DNA of 64,000 nucleotides from Vitellaria paradoxa (taxonomy: Eukaryota > Streptophyta > Magnoliopsida > Ericales > Sapotaceae). Shown piece after piece: positions 1 to 12,129 of this stretch; the stretch's first letter is position 1; each line of letters begins with the position of its first letter. The translations under genes were made by a program, and so were the position numbers. The notes under the pieces are model-generated. The model made no database searches and was not told where the DNA came from. It saw nothing but the letters and a program-made list of their open reading frames with translations. Location of the stretch: contig CM034234.1 of NCBI GenBank assembly GCA_019916065.1, positions 6,546,342 through 6,610,341 of the forward strand, written 5' to 3'.

Positions 1-70
1 TCTTCTTTGGTGATTTAATTTAATTTGGAATCAAAATTACGGATGCAAGTCATTCCTCTTCGTATTCTAG

Positions 71-812
<742 letters not shown>

Positions 813-1126
813 GCTCACTCCTCTCTTCCCACGATTGCCATCTTATATATACTAATTCTCTGATGTCCATAAATTTGTTGCTGCCGTTTTTATTTTATTT
901 TATCCCTTGCTAGAGAAGAACATCATTTTAATAAAGTTAGTAGCTAGCATGGCTGGAACCAATTAAAGGGGTACTTTTTTCCTATTGAGGTTGCTCTTTT
1001 TTTTTTTTTTTATTCGATTCCTAGTTATCCTTTACCCAATTATTTGGTGAGGTTATTTTCATTCCAATTTTAGGTAGTACACTCTTCCTTTATTCCCTCC
1101 TCATCTTTTCTCTCTTTTCATTCATA

Positions 1127-1157
<31 letters not shown>

Positions 1158-2289
1158 GATAATTACTATTTCAATTTATTTTTTTTTTGGCAAATAAAAT
1201 TAGCATGTAATTTTAATATATGTTTAGTAAACTCATGGATTGCTGCAAAGACTTACTTTCTTTTAAATTCACTATAATTATAAAATTTATATATTTCAAA
1301 TGCATTAGGAATTAAATTGAAAAAATACATAGATAATAATTAATAAAATATTTAAAGATTATCTCTCTCGTAATAACATTTTTAGTATATTTTAAATTTA
1401 AAATACAAAAAAAAATCTAAATATTAATTAAATTTGGGCATAATTATTTTTGTAAACTCTAATTTTAAATTTAAATTGTTCACGTATGCCATTTATTTTT
1501 TTTATAAGAACAAAATACAGTTGATAATAATATTTTTAATTTATGTTATTTTTTAAAAATTAATCAAAAAATTATTACCAAATCTTATGTCATACTTTCA
1601 TCTTCACCATCCTCCTCCTCCTCCTCCTCCTCCTTCTTCTTTTTTTTTTTTTTTTTATTTACAAATCTTTGAATAAGATACTAGTTTTCATTTCTTTAAT
1701 ATTTTTTTCTTATTCACAAAACTTTTAATTCCTTCCGTTTAGATTAGTATATCACCATAACTTACTTTTTTCATTTGTTTATAAAATTACTTTGATTGTG
1801 ACATGGTCTTTATCAATATAAAATAAACTAATGAATTTCTTAGGTATACTGTAATTGTAAAATTTACTTAAAAAATTAATTCAAATTAAAAATAATTTAA
1901 AATTTATTAAATATTAGTTAAATTTAAAAAATCTAACTTCTCTTACGATATTATTACATCTTAGAATTTAAAAATACAAAGCAAATGCCTAAATATTATG
2001 TAGGTCTAAGAGTAATTTTTTTTTTAATTTTTTAATTTGAACTTAAATTGGTCATGCAAATTATTTTCAACCAATTAATAATATTCAATAGTTGAGTTAT
2101 TTTTATAAATCTATATTTTCTATACACATGTATCAAAGTTGTGTAATTCTTTCATTTTTAATTATGTAATTTTATTGACTCAAATAATGCATGAAATTAT
2201 ATAATATTTTTTATGGATAAAACATAATTTTTAAATTGAAACATGAGAGACTAAAGTAATACTGAGAGATGAATTGTAAGGGTGACTTT
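813..2289. other. ADK 3' UTR and AT-rich intergenic DNA
   Basis: No coding exon is seen. The first 150 bases are probably ADK 3' UTR. Simple repeats include a (TA)n run at 1129-1152 and a (CTC)n run at about 1611-1637 followed by a T run. The rest is AT-rich DNA with no recognisable gene. Confidence 0.6.
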
Positions 2290-4280
2290 TGTTGCTACGC
2301 TCTTAACCTCAAAATCCAATATGGATAGCATGGGAATATAGAAACTAATTAAATTAAATAAAAACCTGTTTCAAGTCAAGTCTTAGTATAATAATAATCA
2401 TCAGAGTAACTGAGCACGTCCCTCATTCTCATATTAAATAAATAAAAATGACATCAACCACAATAAATCCAATGTCACACTTTGGTGACACAATCCAAAA
2501 CTTATACAACCAAATAAACATCATCAATAAACAATCTCATAATAGACATAAGTTTGGAACCCACACTTCGGGTCGTACAAATAAAAATACAATAATCTAA
2601 GTATAAATAAAATAACATAATAGGTCAATCCATCAGTTTCAATTTAACTCCAATTGGCTACTTCCTTACCTCGCTGGATCATCTGAAATATAGATAGGGA
2701 TGAGCAAACTTGCCCAGCACGTAAGACCGTGTGAGTATGCACGAGTAAACAGTAATCAACATATCATGATACTCGCAAAAACCTCCACAAAAATATAACA
2801 TAATCATGTATATGTGATGTGATGCAATGGCCAATACATTCTCTAATCTTCATCTACCCCCAACCTTATCCTAGGACGAGGCCACCAACCGCACTATTTA
2901 TAGTTACAGTGAATGTATATCTCAATATATATATATATATAAACCGAGTTAAGAACCGTGTTATACCCTTTCATCGGTATAAGACTCAGGGATATTGTGT
3001 TATACTCCATGCTCCCTTTTTACTAGGGAACTATATTACACTCCTAATCAAACATCTGCTTAATTCAAGCAAAGTTCTGTTACAGTCTAAAGAAAAACTC
3101 ATAATTATATTTCATAATTAACGTTCTAACTCTAAATGACTAAACTCTAGTTATATACATTGATTGGGGATCATCTGGTATTTTTAAAATTTATTTTATC
3201 ATTTTTTCTCAAATTATGGATCTCGTCTATATATAAACCATGCCTCAGCACGTCATAATATCAACATGATACTCCCGATCAATCAATAACCACAACATAC
3301 AATCGAATGATGCAACTCCAATCTATGCACATGATATCCTCAATCAAGTGAATAAATATCATCTCAGTATAAAAATATATTCTCATTAAGTTTAATGATG
3401 ATTTGGAGTTCATTTTATCTTTAAAAACCATTAATAATTTAGCTTGGATACAAAACATGCATTTAAAAATAAAATTTGACATTCTTAGAAATTCTGCTAT
3501 ACTGGTGTTTAGACACCTCAAATAGCCGGTCTAGACATCTCAGGTCTGGCACCCTAGTCGGCTGGTCCAAACACCAGAGTTTAGTGTCCAATTTCCTAGG
3601 TTCATTTTCAATAAAACCAAACTCCAATTTATTTTCTAAATCACTTATTCAAGTCTCAATCTCAACGATAACTCATGTATAAAAACTTAAATCACATGTT
3701 TTTACAACACTTAATCGAAAAATAACTCAATATATACAAATCTTCACACATGTATGCATATATATGCACACATTCATATACACATATATATACAAATCCC
3801 ACGATATTCAATTAAATCAAGCATATATATATATATATATATATCAAAATCATTCTAATAACGTTTAAAATATGAATATAAGTCCCACCTACCTCAAATT
3901 CGAATAGAAGAAAAGAAAAGAGAAATGAAAAAAATCATATGAGCTCTCAACCTTCAAAATCCAATTTCTTCCACCTCGAGCTAAATCACCGAAAATGGTC
4001 ACCGTCACGATGATCACGGCGTTAAATACTACCCTGATTCACCAACGTTCCACTTCGGATCACACTTTATCTCTCTACCCTCTCTCTCTTTTCTCTCTCT
4101 TCCTCCTTCTTTTTTTTGGCGGTCGACCCAAAAGGAAAGAAATATGGAAAAGGGAAAAAAATGGATAAAGGGGAAAAGGAAAAAAAGAAAAGAAAAGAAA
4201 AATGCTGGGCTCTTAGCCCAGTTATCCAACAAAACATCAATTCAAGCCGCACCTGGCCTAGGAAAAATAAAATAAATCAA
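2290..4280 (-). mobile_element. Possible LTR-type repeat (gypsy-like), low confidence
   Basis: This stretch has a more mixed base composition than its flanks and resembles the long LTRs of plant Ty3-gypsy elements read on the minus strand. Cues are a paragraph around 2640-2760 (lacking coding sense, with a GATCATCTGAAATATAGAT-like tract), the tract at 3500-3600, and CT/GA-rich sequence at 4070-4205. The call is from general resemblance only. I could not find matching termini or a target duplication. No gag or pol reading frame is present, so a solo LTR or LTR relic is the most that can be said. Confidence 0.3.
4126..4204 (+). repeat. Polypurine tract beside a CT-rich tract
   Basis: About 79 bases are nearly all A and G (with a few T). 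They follow a CT-rich run at 4070-4110. No gene is implied: the open frames seen here on both strands are low-complexity by-products. Confidence 0.6.
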
Positions 4281-4379
4281 TCTAATTTCAAAATAAATAT
4301 TTTATTGATCTAAAATAACGCATAAATAGTAAAAAATAAATACTAAGTATTATATTTGTACTTTATTCAATGAGCATTA

Positions 4380-6350
4380 TAGTTTGAATAAAATTGTAAA
4401 TAGTGATAATTATATAAAATAATAAATTTTTTAGATTATATAATTATAAACTAAGATATTTATAATTATAAATTAATTTTAAAAAATTAAATTGTTCATT
4501 TAGCAGGATAATTATTTTTTACAGTATTTTGTTTAATTATTGTTGTTATTATCGTTTATATAATAATTTATTAAGATATAGAAAAAAATATACATGTTAT
4601 TTGTTAATAAAATAAAATATTTATTTATTTATCAAATAAAATAAAAATTAATTTTATAATTTATTAAAATATAAAAAAATAAAGAATTTCTAGGATAAAT
4701 ACAACATAGATATAGATAATGCCAATTATTTTAATTTTATTAAATTCAATTAATTTTTAATTTATCCATAAAATAAGAATAGTATTTGTTTTCATTATCA
4801 ATTCAAAAAATCTTATTAGGATTTATCTAATTGGTAGAATTTAATTAGTATTAAAATTAATCAACAAACATTCTACTTTGAATAAAATTGTGAATAAATG
4901 GTAATTATGTACAATATTAATTCTTTTCAGATTTTATCGTTATAAATTAAGATAATTATTTTGCATTATTTGCTTAACAATAATAATATTTATCATGCGT
5001 TATTTTTTTACATTATTTTGTTTAATAATAATAATAATATTTATTATTAAATTAATTATTGTTTTGCATTATTTTTATTAATAATAATATTTATTATGTT
5101 TTAAATAATAATTTATTAAAATATAGAAAAAATAAAAAATAAGACTATGTTTTAAATAAAAATAAAAAATAAGAAGTTAAAGTAAACAAAATAAGTTTTC
5201 AAATATTGGGACTTTTTATATTAGATGCAACAATTTAGTGCATTGATAGGATAACAACTTATTAAAAAATAAGAAAAACACAATATTGATTTTAGGTTGA
5301 TTTACAAAACAATGAAATAAATGTTATGATAGCAAGCAAAAGGTAAAAAAAAAAAACCTTTATATCAGGGACACCCTATTTCAATCTTTCAATATACGAA
5401 ACAAGCATTGAAACTGCCTTTTATAATATGAAGTATATTTGATTGCAGGACATGCACCATTATAAATAATTCTTAAGTTACAGAATTGGATTAGAATTGA
5501 GTTAAATTAAAAAAAAAAGATAATACATTATCATGAAGAATTCTAATAGAGTTGGGTTTACAGAGTTGAATTAATCGATATTATGAAAATTTTATTAGAG
5601 CTGGGTTACAGAGTTACATTATTTTGCTTAATAATAATAATATTTATTATGTTTTATATTTCTACATTATTTTGTTTAATAATAATAATATTTATATTAA
5701 ATATAATTATTTTTTGCATTTTTATTAATAATAATATTTATTGTGTTTTAAATAATAATTTATTAAATAAAAATAAAAATAAAATAATAAATTAAATTAG
5801 TCAAAAAAAAATTTTCAAACATTAGAATTTTTTCTATTAGATGTAACAATTTAGTGCATGAACAAGATAGCAACATGTTAAAAAATAAGAAAAACAAAAT
5901 ATTGATTTTAGGTCAATTTATAAAAAAAGAAATAAATGATATGATAGCGAGTAGAAGGTAAAACAACTTTAATATCAGGAACACCTATGTCAATATTCTA
6001 ATATACGAATAAGTACCAAAATTGATTTTTGTAATATAAAATATGCTTGACTGGAGGACATGCATCATTATAAATAATTTCAGTGGAGTTGGGTTATAGA
6101 ATTAGATTAGAATTAAGTTAAATTAAAAAAAAAAGATAATACACCATCATGAAGAAGTATAGTAGAGTTAGATTAGAAGTAGATTAAACTAAAAATATAA
6201 TAAAATAGTAAATTAGTCGATATTACGAAAAATTTATTAGAATTGAGTTGTATAGTTACATTAGTATTAGGTTAAATTAAAAAAAAAAGATAATAATAAA
6301 TAATAAAGGGACAGAGTTGAGTTAAACTGAAAAAATATGAGTATAGTTGT
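4380..6350. repeat. Degenerate tandem array of about 0.65-kb AT-rich units
   Basis: Two diverged copies can be followed over their length, about 4965-5612 and 5613-6256. Shared landmarks, in order, are ttagatg(c/t)aacaatttagtg, aaaaaataagaaaaacacaa or its variant, ggacatgca(c/t)cattataaat, gataatacaccatcatgaag or its variant, and a final gttacatta. The offset between landmarks is about 645-655 bases. A partial earlier copy is visible at about 4385-4640 and a partial later one after 6260. Long (AAT)n-like stretches lie between landmarks. No coding potential. Confidence 0.65.
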
Positions 6351-6616
6351 CAAAAAAATTTTTTCTCAAGCATTTAAATTATTTTATATTAGTATAGGTA
6401 TAGATATAGATATACGGATCTATAATCATTATGACAAGAAGTATCTTCTTTATCTCACTTTATTTTTTTAATTGAGTAATTTGATTTTCGTACAATGTTA
6501 TACGTGTATCCATATATGTTTGTTTCTGTTCAGGTCACCGTCACCAATGGTCTCTGCGACTCCCTTTCAAAGCGCGTTCCAAGGAGGTGTTTTAATCTGA
6601 AAGCGCGTTCTAAGGA

Positions 6617-6771
6617 GGTGTTTGGTAGATTAAAAGTGAAGGAAAAATATAATAAATAAAAATAAAAGATGTGATATAAAAGTGATAAATAGAAAATTTA
6701 ATTGGAAGAAAGTATAAAAATTAGTTAAAATTGATTAATTTTGGTAAAATTTAATGTTGTCAAACAGTCCC
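6617..6771. mobile_element. Short AT-rich MITE (TTTGG family)
   Basis: About 155 bases start ggtgtttggtag and end gtcaaacagtcc, forming short imperfect inverted ends. The AT-rich core resembles copies near 26965, 29347 and 39449. A 24-bp sequence starting aaagcgcgttc is directly repeated at 6569 and 6600, just outside the left end. It sits about 125 bases upstream of the membrane-protein start codon. Confidence 0.45.
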
Positions 6772-6896
6772 AAATCTTTGGATTTTTGCACCAAAGATCT
6801 TATTATTTTCTTCTACTCCGTCGATTTGATCAGACCCAAGTGTCTGAGATCAATCAATAGATCGTTCATCGATTTTGGCAGTTGCCCACAGCCGCA

Positions 6897-8336
6897 ATGA
6901 GCAGCCCCCGGCATCCGCCCGTGGAGCCACCGCCGCCCGGCCTCCACTTGCAAACCACCGCCCAAGTCCTTAAGCAGGCAAGCTCGATCTTCTGGTCGCA
7001 TCTGCTGACATTCATCTTATTGGCCGTCCTCGTCCTCTCCTTCCGTTCCAACGTCGAGAACGGTGCCCACCTACTCACCGGGTTCATCGACCGAGATCCT
7101 TCCCTCAAAGCCCTCCTTTCTCGCGTCGACATTTCGGGGAGGAACCTCTACTCCTCCTCCGACGGCGCCGCCGTGCACCACATCCACCGGCGCCGCCGTC
7201 AGCAACGCCGCCCCTTCCTCCACCTCACCCGGGTAGGCACTCTCGAGGACGACTTCTTCTCCGGCGATGAGGATAGTGATCGCTCCCTCTTCGGCTCCCA
7301 CCCCAAGACCTCGCCCAATGGCAGCTTCCTAATTCTCAGCAACTTCGACCCCAGGTTAGGGTTTTCGAATTTCGTGGATGATAATGGAATTAGGTTCCCT
7401 GAAATTGTCCGCGCGGGCTTGTCCTTTAAACTCCCCGAGAGTTCGTTGCAATCTGCAGAATCAATAGAAGACTACGATAACGAGGGTGAGTTGAAGAAAT
7501 TAAAAAAATCGCTGAACCAAGGTGAAGATGAGACCCCGAAGGTTGCAGTTTTGCAGTTCTTGATTAAGGGTTTTGAGCTCGGGCGGAACGACGCTTCTGC
7601 ATTGTTCTTTCTTGTATTTTTGTTGTCTGTCGCATATGGATACATAGTTCTAGGTTTTCTAGTTACCTATTCTTGGGTTATTGGAATAGTGTTTGTTGTG
7701 GTTGTGAATCATTTGTTAGCAAGGTACCGTTCTTGGACTGGGACTCTATGGGGTGGTTCAAATTTGGGTCTCAAAAGGCTTTCTGGGTTTATTCTCATGA
7801 GGTGGGCTGTAAGAGATGCACTCACACAACTTCTGGGTCTGTGGTTCTTCGGTGAAATTGAAGATCAGTATTCGTTTTTCAAGATTTTTGTGAGGCTAAA
7901 GTTGATGCCCTTTTCAATTATGTCTCCATGGATTCAGGGATTTGAGAGGGAGACTGCCGGGTTTTTGTTTGCTTGGCTTTTGTTGGACATGATCGTGGAA
8001 TTTGTTTTTGCTGTAGATTCATGGGTTGCAATTGTGGACTCAAGGAGGAGTGGGAGAGAGATTGTGAAGGAAGGGTGTTATTTGTTATCAACAATGTTTA
8101 AACAGGCTGTTTTTATCAAATGTTTGGAGTCGATGCTTTGTGGATCATACATGAGGTGGACTTTGAATGAATATTTTGGGAAATGGTTTACGACAGCTTT
8201 CCAATCGATGATGGAAGTATATTTTATGGTTGCTTGGCTGATATTTTACTTTGCTGTGAGGTCTAAGGATGCTACTTCACTTGGAAGGACATTTGGGAGG
8301 AGAGAGTTGGAGGGTTTTCTTCAGGGCCATAGATGA
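6897..8336 (+). CDS. Uncharacterised multi-pass plant membrane protein
   Basis: A single-exon gene of 479 residues. The first ATG in frame is at 6897; TTG at 6882 is not needed. Hydrophobic segments lie at about residues 32-49, 235-257, 259-274, 354-378 and 441-453, so it is probably an integral membrane protein. Residues 95-105 are Arg-rich (HHIHRRRRQQRR) and 116-130 acidic (EDDFFSGDEDSD), suggesting a soluble basic/acidic loop of about 180 residues between the first and second membrane segments. No catalytic motif was recognised. The first 450 bases are GC-rich, unlike the surrounding DNA, as is common in plant single-exon genes. The long intact frame, composition and membrane pattern support a real gene. 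Function is unknown and I could not place it in a named family. Confidence 0.85.
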   Translation: MSSPRHPPVEPPPPGLHLQTTAQVLKQASSIFWSHLLTFILLAVLVLSFRSNVENGAHLLTGFIDRDPSLKALLSRVDISGRNLYSSSDGAAVHHIHRRRRQQRRPFLHLTRVGTLEDDFFSGDEDSDRSLFGSHPKTSPNGSFLILSNFDPRLGFSNFVDDNGIRFPEIVRAGLSFKLPESSLQSAESIEDYDNEGELKKLKKSLNQGEDETPKVAVLQFLIKGFELGRNDASALFFLVFLLSVAYGYIVLGFLVTYSWVIGIVFVVVVNHLLARYRSWTGTLWGGSNLGLKRLSGFILMRWAVRDALTQLLGLWFFGEIEDQYSFFKIFVRLKLMPFSIMSPWIQGFERETAGFLFAWLLLDMIVEFVFAVDSWVAIVDSRRSGREIVKEGCYLLSTMFKQAVFIKCLESMLCGSYMRWTLNEYFGKWFTTAFQSMMEVYFMVAWLIFYFAVRSKDATSLGRTFGRRELEGFLQGHR

Positions 8337-9344
8337 TATACAATAGAAACTGATTGAGGCTGCTTCCGAACTTTATGATGCTGAAACAGTGGTAACTTTT
8401 GGTGCTTAGTGTGTTCTCTGAAGTCATTATCGATTTTAGCTCTTCCATTGTTTTATGATGGTTACAAGCAATGTACAATATGTACTTTGTCATGGGACAA
8501 TATATGATTTGTGTATACTGACAACAATGCCTCGTATGTTTAGGGTAGCAATCTTGGTTCTCATGCAGCTCATGACATGCAAAATGTTTAAATTTTTTTT
8601 TTTTTTGATAAATAAAACAATTTTATTAATAGAAAAAGTAGAGAAAAGTCATTAAGAAAATGCCAACACAAACAGATAGCCACACCCGGCCCCCTAAGCC
8701 CACACATTTTTGGAAAACGACAAAAAGAAAATAAATCTGGCTTTATACCCCCACCGACAAACTATTCAATATAAACAAAAACAAGTTATTCACTCTATGT
8801 ATTGGCGACTCAGCACCCTAGCGGGTTCTCCTGTTCCTTAATATATCAACTAAAACAAGTAAAAACGAGTCGCGCCAATATATATCTTTGCTTGACCTAG
8901 CTTAAAACCCCACCAAGAACTGAATTCCTCAATTATAATCTTTGGAAAGACCCACTGTACACCAAAGCAAGTCAGCAATAGCTGTTGCAAAGCCCTCATC
9001 CATGTGCAAGGGAAAGTCATGTTTTGCCTCAAATTGGCTTGTACTTTTACTTTGGATTGCATAGGATATATAGAAGACCATTGTCTCATTTTTTTATGTC
9101 AGAATGATAGCATATGTTTATTAAAATCTGTGAGAAAAAATGCTTTTTTGACATTTTTGTTATTATGTTTGGTTTGCTTGTTGCCACTACATTATTGCTA
9201 CATTTATGTTGTTGTTCATGACATAGTATTTAGGAATCAATGATTGTTCTGGTTTTCATATCATTTGATGGCGTGTATTTTATTTAAACTGATCATAAAA
9301 TGTTTTTTAATTATTTTGTGGTGGTGTACTTTTGATATTGCAAC
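8337..9344. other. 3' flank of the membrane-protein gene with repeat sequence
   Basis: The first 200-250 bases are probably 3' UTR. From about 8592 a T run is followed by gataaataaaacaattttat, a common plant retroelement-end sequence. A sister copy sits at about 9845-9905 (T run, then gataagtaaagattttattg). No gene is seen. Confidence 0.5.
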
Positions 9345-9474
9345 CTAAGGGTCACCACTTTGAGCCCTAGAAGCACCCTCTTTGCTTGCAAGGGTAAGGT
9401 TGCCTATATTTTACCCTCCCTAGACCTTGCAAGATTTTGCAATGAGGAAGTCCTGCACTCTGGGTTGCCATTTA
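9345..9474 (+). mobile_element. Au-like SINE relic
   Basis: The segment follows the known Au SINE layout: a degraded tRNA-like head (gtcaccactttgagcc, B-box region), then gcaagggtaaggttgcc, accctccctagaccttgc, and a tail of ctgggttgcc. These short non-autonomous elements are transcribed by RNA polymerase III and copied by LINE machinery. A better-preserved copy lies at 15020-15148. The match is from memory of the family. Confidence 0.6.
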
Positions 9475-12129
9475 TTGTACCTTTTGACATCCCAGTCATT
9501 GCTCTCTTAATCATGCAAGGGATCTAGGTTCCTCTTTGTATATCTTCCTTTGGCTTTATGAACTACTATGCCATTATATAACATTTTAACTTTACGTCCA
9601 TGGCCACCCCTTCCCTGCTTCACAGACACAAAAGGGAAACCGAGGAGAAAGAAAATAAATAACACCCCTCCCCCTCCCCCTCCCCCCCCAAAAACAAAAA
9701 AAAAAATCCATGTGCATGTTGGATAGGAGGGAACATTTCCATTTTTATCCTATGCTTAGTTATACATATATATGTTTTTATCGGGATTACAACTTTAATG
9801 GGATATAGATAGGCATTATATATGATATGGTATGAGAGATCTTTGGTTTTTTTTTTTTTTTGATAAGTAAAGATTTTATTGAAAAAGCATTAAGGGGATG
9901 CTGCCGCGGTAGAAAAAAAGTGAAATTAAACATGAGATAAAAATTAAGAATGAGATGCTGTTACCAATCCAATCTCATATCCTATGGAGCAAACGTGCAC
10001 TATGGTCACGCTACATTTCTTGGTGTGGCAACTTGTTTCTGTGGGTAACTCACTATAATTTAGTTTGTGTCATTACTGCATATATATATGACCATTTGTA
10101 CATCAAATAGAAGGTGATATGCAGTTGTGAAAGCTCTAAAACTATGACATAAGCAGACATCCAGGTAGCCAATCACCAATGTGGATTACAGCAATATTTA
10201 ATTCTTAATGCCTGAGGCAAGACACCCCCTCCAAACCAAATAAAAAATGATGACTAAGTAGTAGTACACTATATGACCTCTGAATTTTGATATAATCACC
10301 ACACTTTTGCGTATATTCTTATGTTATTCTTTTGGATATCCCTAAATTGAGAAAATAGTCATTTCATATTGCTTTTGGTTTTCCGTTGGTAAATATCTAC
10401 TACTGAATCGTAAAGGTGGTCGCATACTTGGACTAAAACTCTACAGCCACAAAAATCACACCCATTAAAATTCAAGCTATCTGTTAGATCTACAAAAAAT
10501 GGAGTTCAGTATGCTTTTTTAAAATATAAATTGGCAGTCCTACTCATAAATAGCAAGTCTATTTGTCTCCCTTCCATATGCTCCTTCTAGGCATACTGGT
10601 GGCCAGTGCCACCAAATAAGTTTGCAGTTTGCACAGTCCTTTTCCAAGCACAACCATGTTACTGAGAACCAAGCAACTCAAGCTTTAAAATGGGCCTACT
10701 AACCTCCAAAATATAAGATGGTATTCCCAAACTTTTAAGCAGAGAATATTAAAACATAACTTCTTCCCTTTTACTATCGGAGCACTAGTTCGGGAGCAAT
10801 TTCCCTTGCACCCCAATTATACAATTATTAGAGCTGTAGCCAAAACAAAAGGTTGAACTTGGAAAGTACCTTAGGCTGCTAGATGCTCTCCCTAGGGAAG
10901 ACTGCATTGCTTTTCTAGGAGAGAAGCTTATAAGTTATATTGTGACCTCACTCCAAATTCTTGCCCCTTTTGCTCCTCCATGAAGCTGCATTCTCGCTAT
11001 CACCATAGGGAGATACTAGGCATTCTTTCAAAGAACTCGTCCATGGCTTCAAGCTTTGGATCATTCATTCGCTCTTGTAAATTATTTTGTACCCATATTG
11101 CATAGGCATACATTGATGGTTTACTTATCTGGAAAATAATGTGGAAAGCTTGTAGTTGATTGATTTGTACAGAGAAATGGCTGGAATTTTCTGGATAATA
11201 AATAATTCATAGTTTTAGTTGTAAAATTGAAGGCCAAGAGGTCGCAGAAGAGGCTTCAATTGACTTGGCCTTGATTGGTAGGGTTCTTCTGCTGTTAATG
11301 GTTATAAAAAGAAAGTTAATTGGTTAGTTTGCAAAGAAATTTCTAAAGATTATATAGAAGCTGCCAGGTCTTCATTATTTTTTCCTAAATCAGGAAGTCT
11401 GAACCAGGGAATTAAGAAATTTGCATTTTTTAGAATGTTTTAGACCTCATAAAGACCACATTCTAGAAAGTTAAATAATCTAGATGATCAAGAATATTTT
11501 GCAACTCATGGCCTTATGCGAGATCCAAAAACATAGCTCCACTCATATGACTAATAGACCTAAGCCTTAGCCTCTTTCTACCATATGTGGAACATAAAAT
11601 TATACCAGTAATGGCTAACAAATATAAACGTTAATTTGACTTGATGTAGTAAACCTAAATTGATAACATGAATCCCGTAAAAGCCACATATGTAGTTCCC
11701 ATTTCTCATGCTTTGTCATTATAATGCTTTGGATCAATGCTATTCACCGTTTGCTATGTGTTTATGAAGATGCCTCTGCAAGGACTGCTACTATGTTTGC
11801 ATGTTGCTTAATTAAACTTGCTGGAATCCCTATTGCTAAGGGTCCCCTTCCTTAGAGCCAAATCTCTTGTTTACTGATGCTAAACTGGTAAAATTTGACT
11901 GTAGCAAGCTGGACAGGATACTCTTGATTAGAGTAAATATGCTTCCCTTAGATAAGTATAGTGCTTTCAAACCCTCTAATTCTCTAATATACATGCTCAA
12001 TCATTGAGTCTGAAACAATATTGCAAGAAGGATCACCCAAGCTAACCCTGATTAATTGGCTGATAACGTACACGTTGAGTAGCCCAAGTTATTTGCTTGA
12101 TCATAGAGATTCTCCATCTCCTCACTCTC
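9475..12129. other. Intergenic DNA without a recognisable gene
   Basis: No long frame or known motif is seen on either strand. It contains a C-rich run passing into an A run at 9662-9705 and a T run with gataagtaaag at 9845-9880. Earlier exons of the ADK pseudogene could be hidden in the last kilobase, but I could not align them. Confidence 0.5.

Noticed and set aside
4029..4313. Overlapping frames on both strands rich in Lys/Glu or Phe/Ser
   Set aside because: They are by-products of a polypurine tract and a CT-rich tract.
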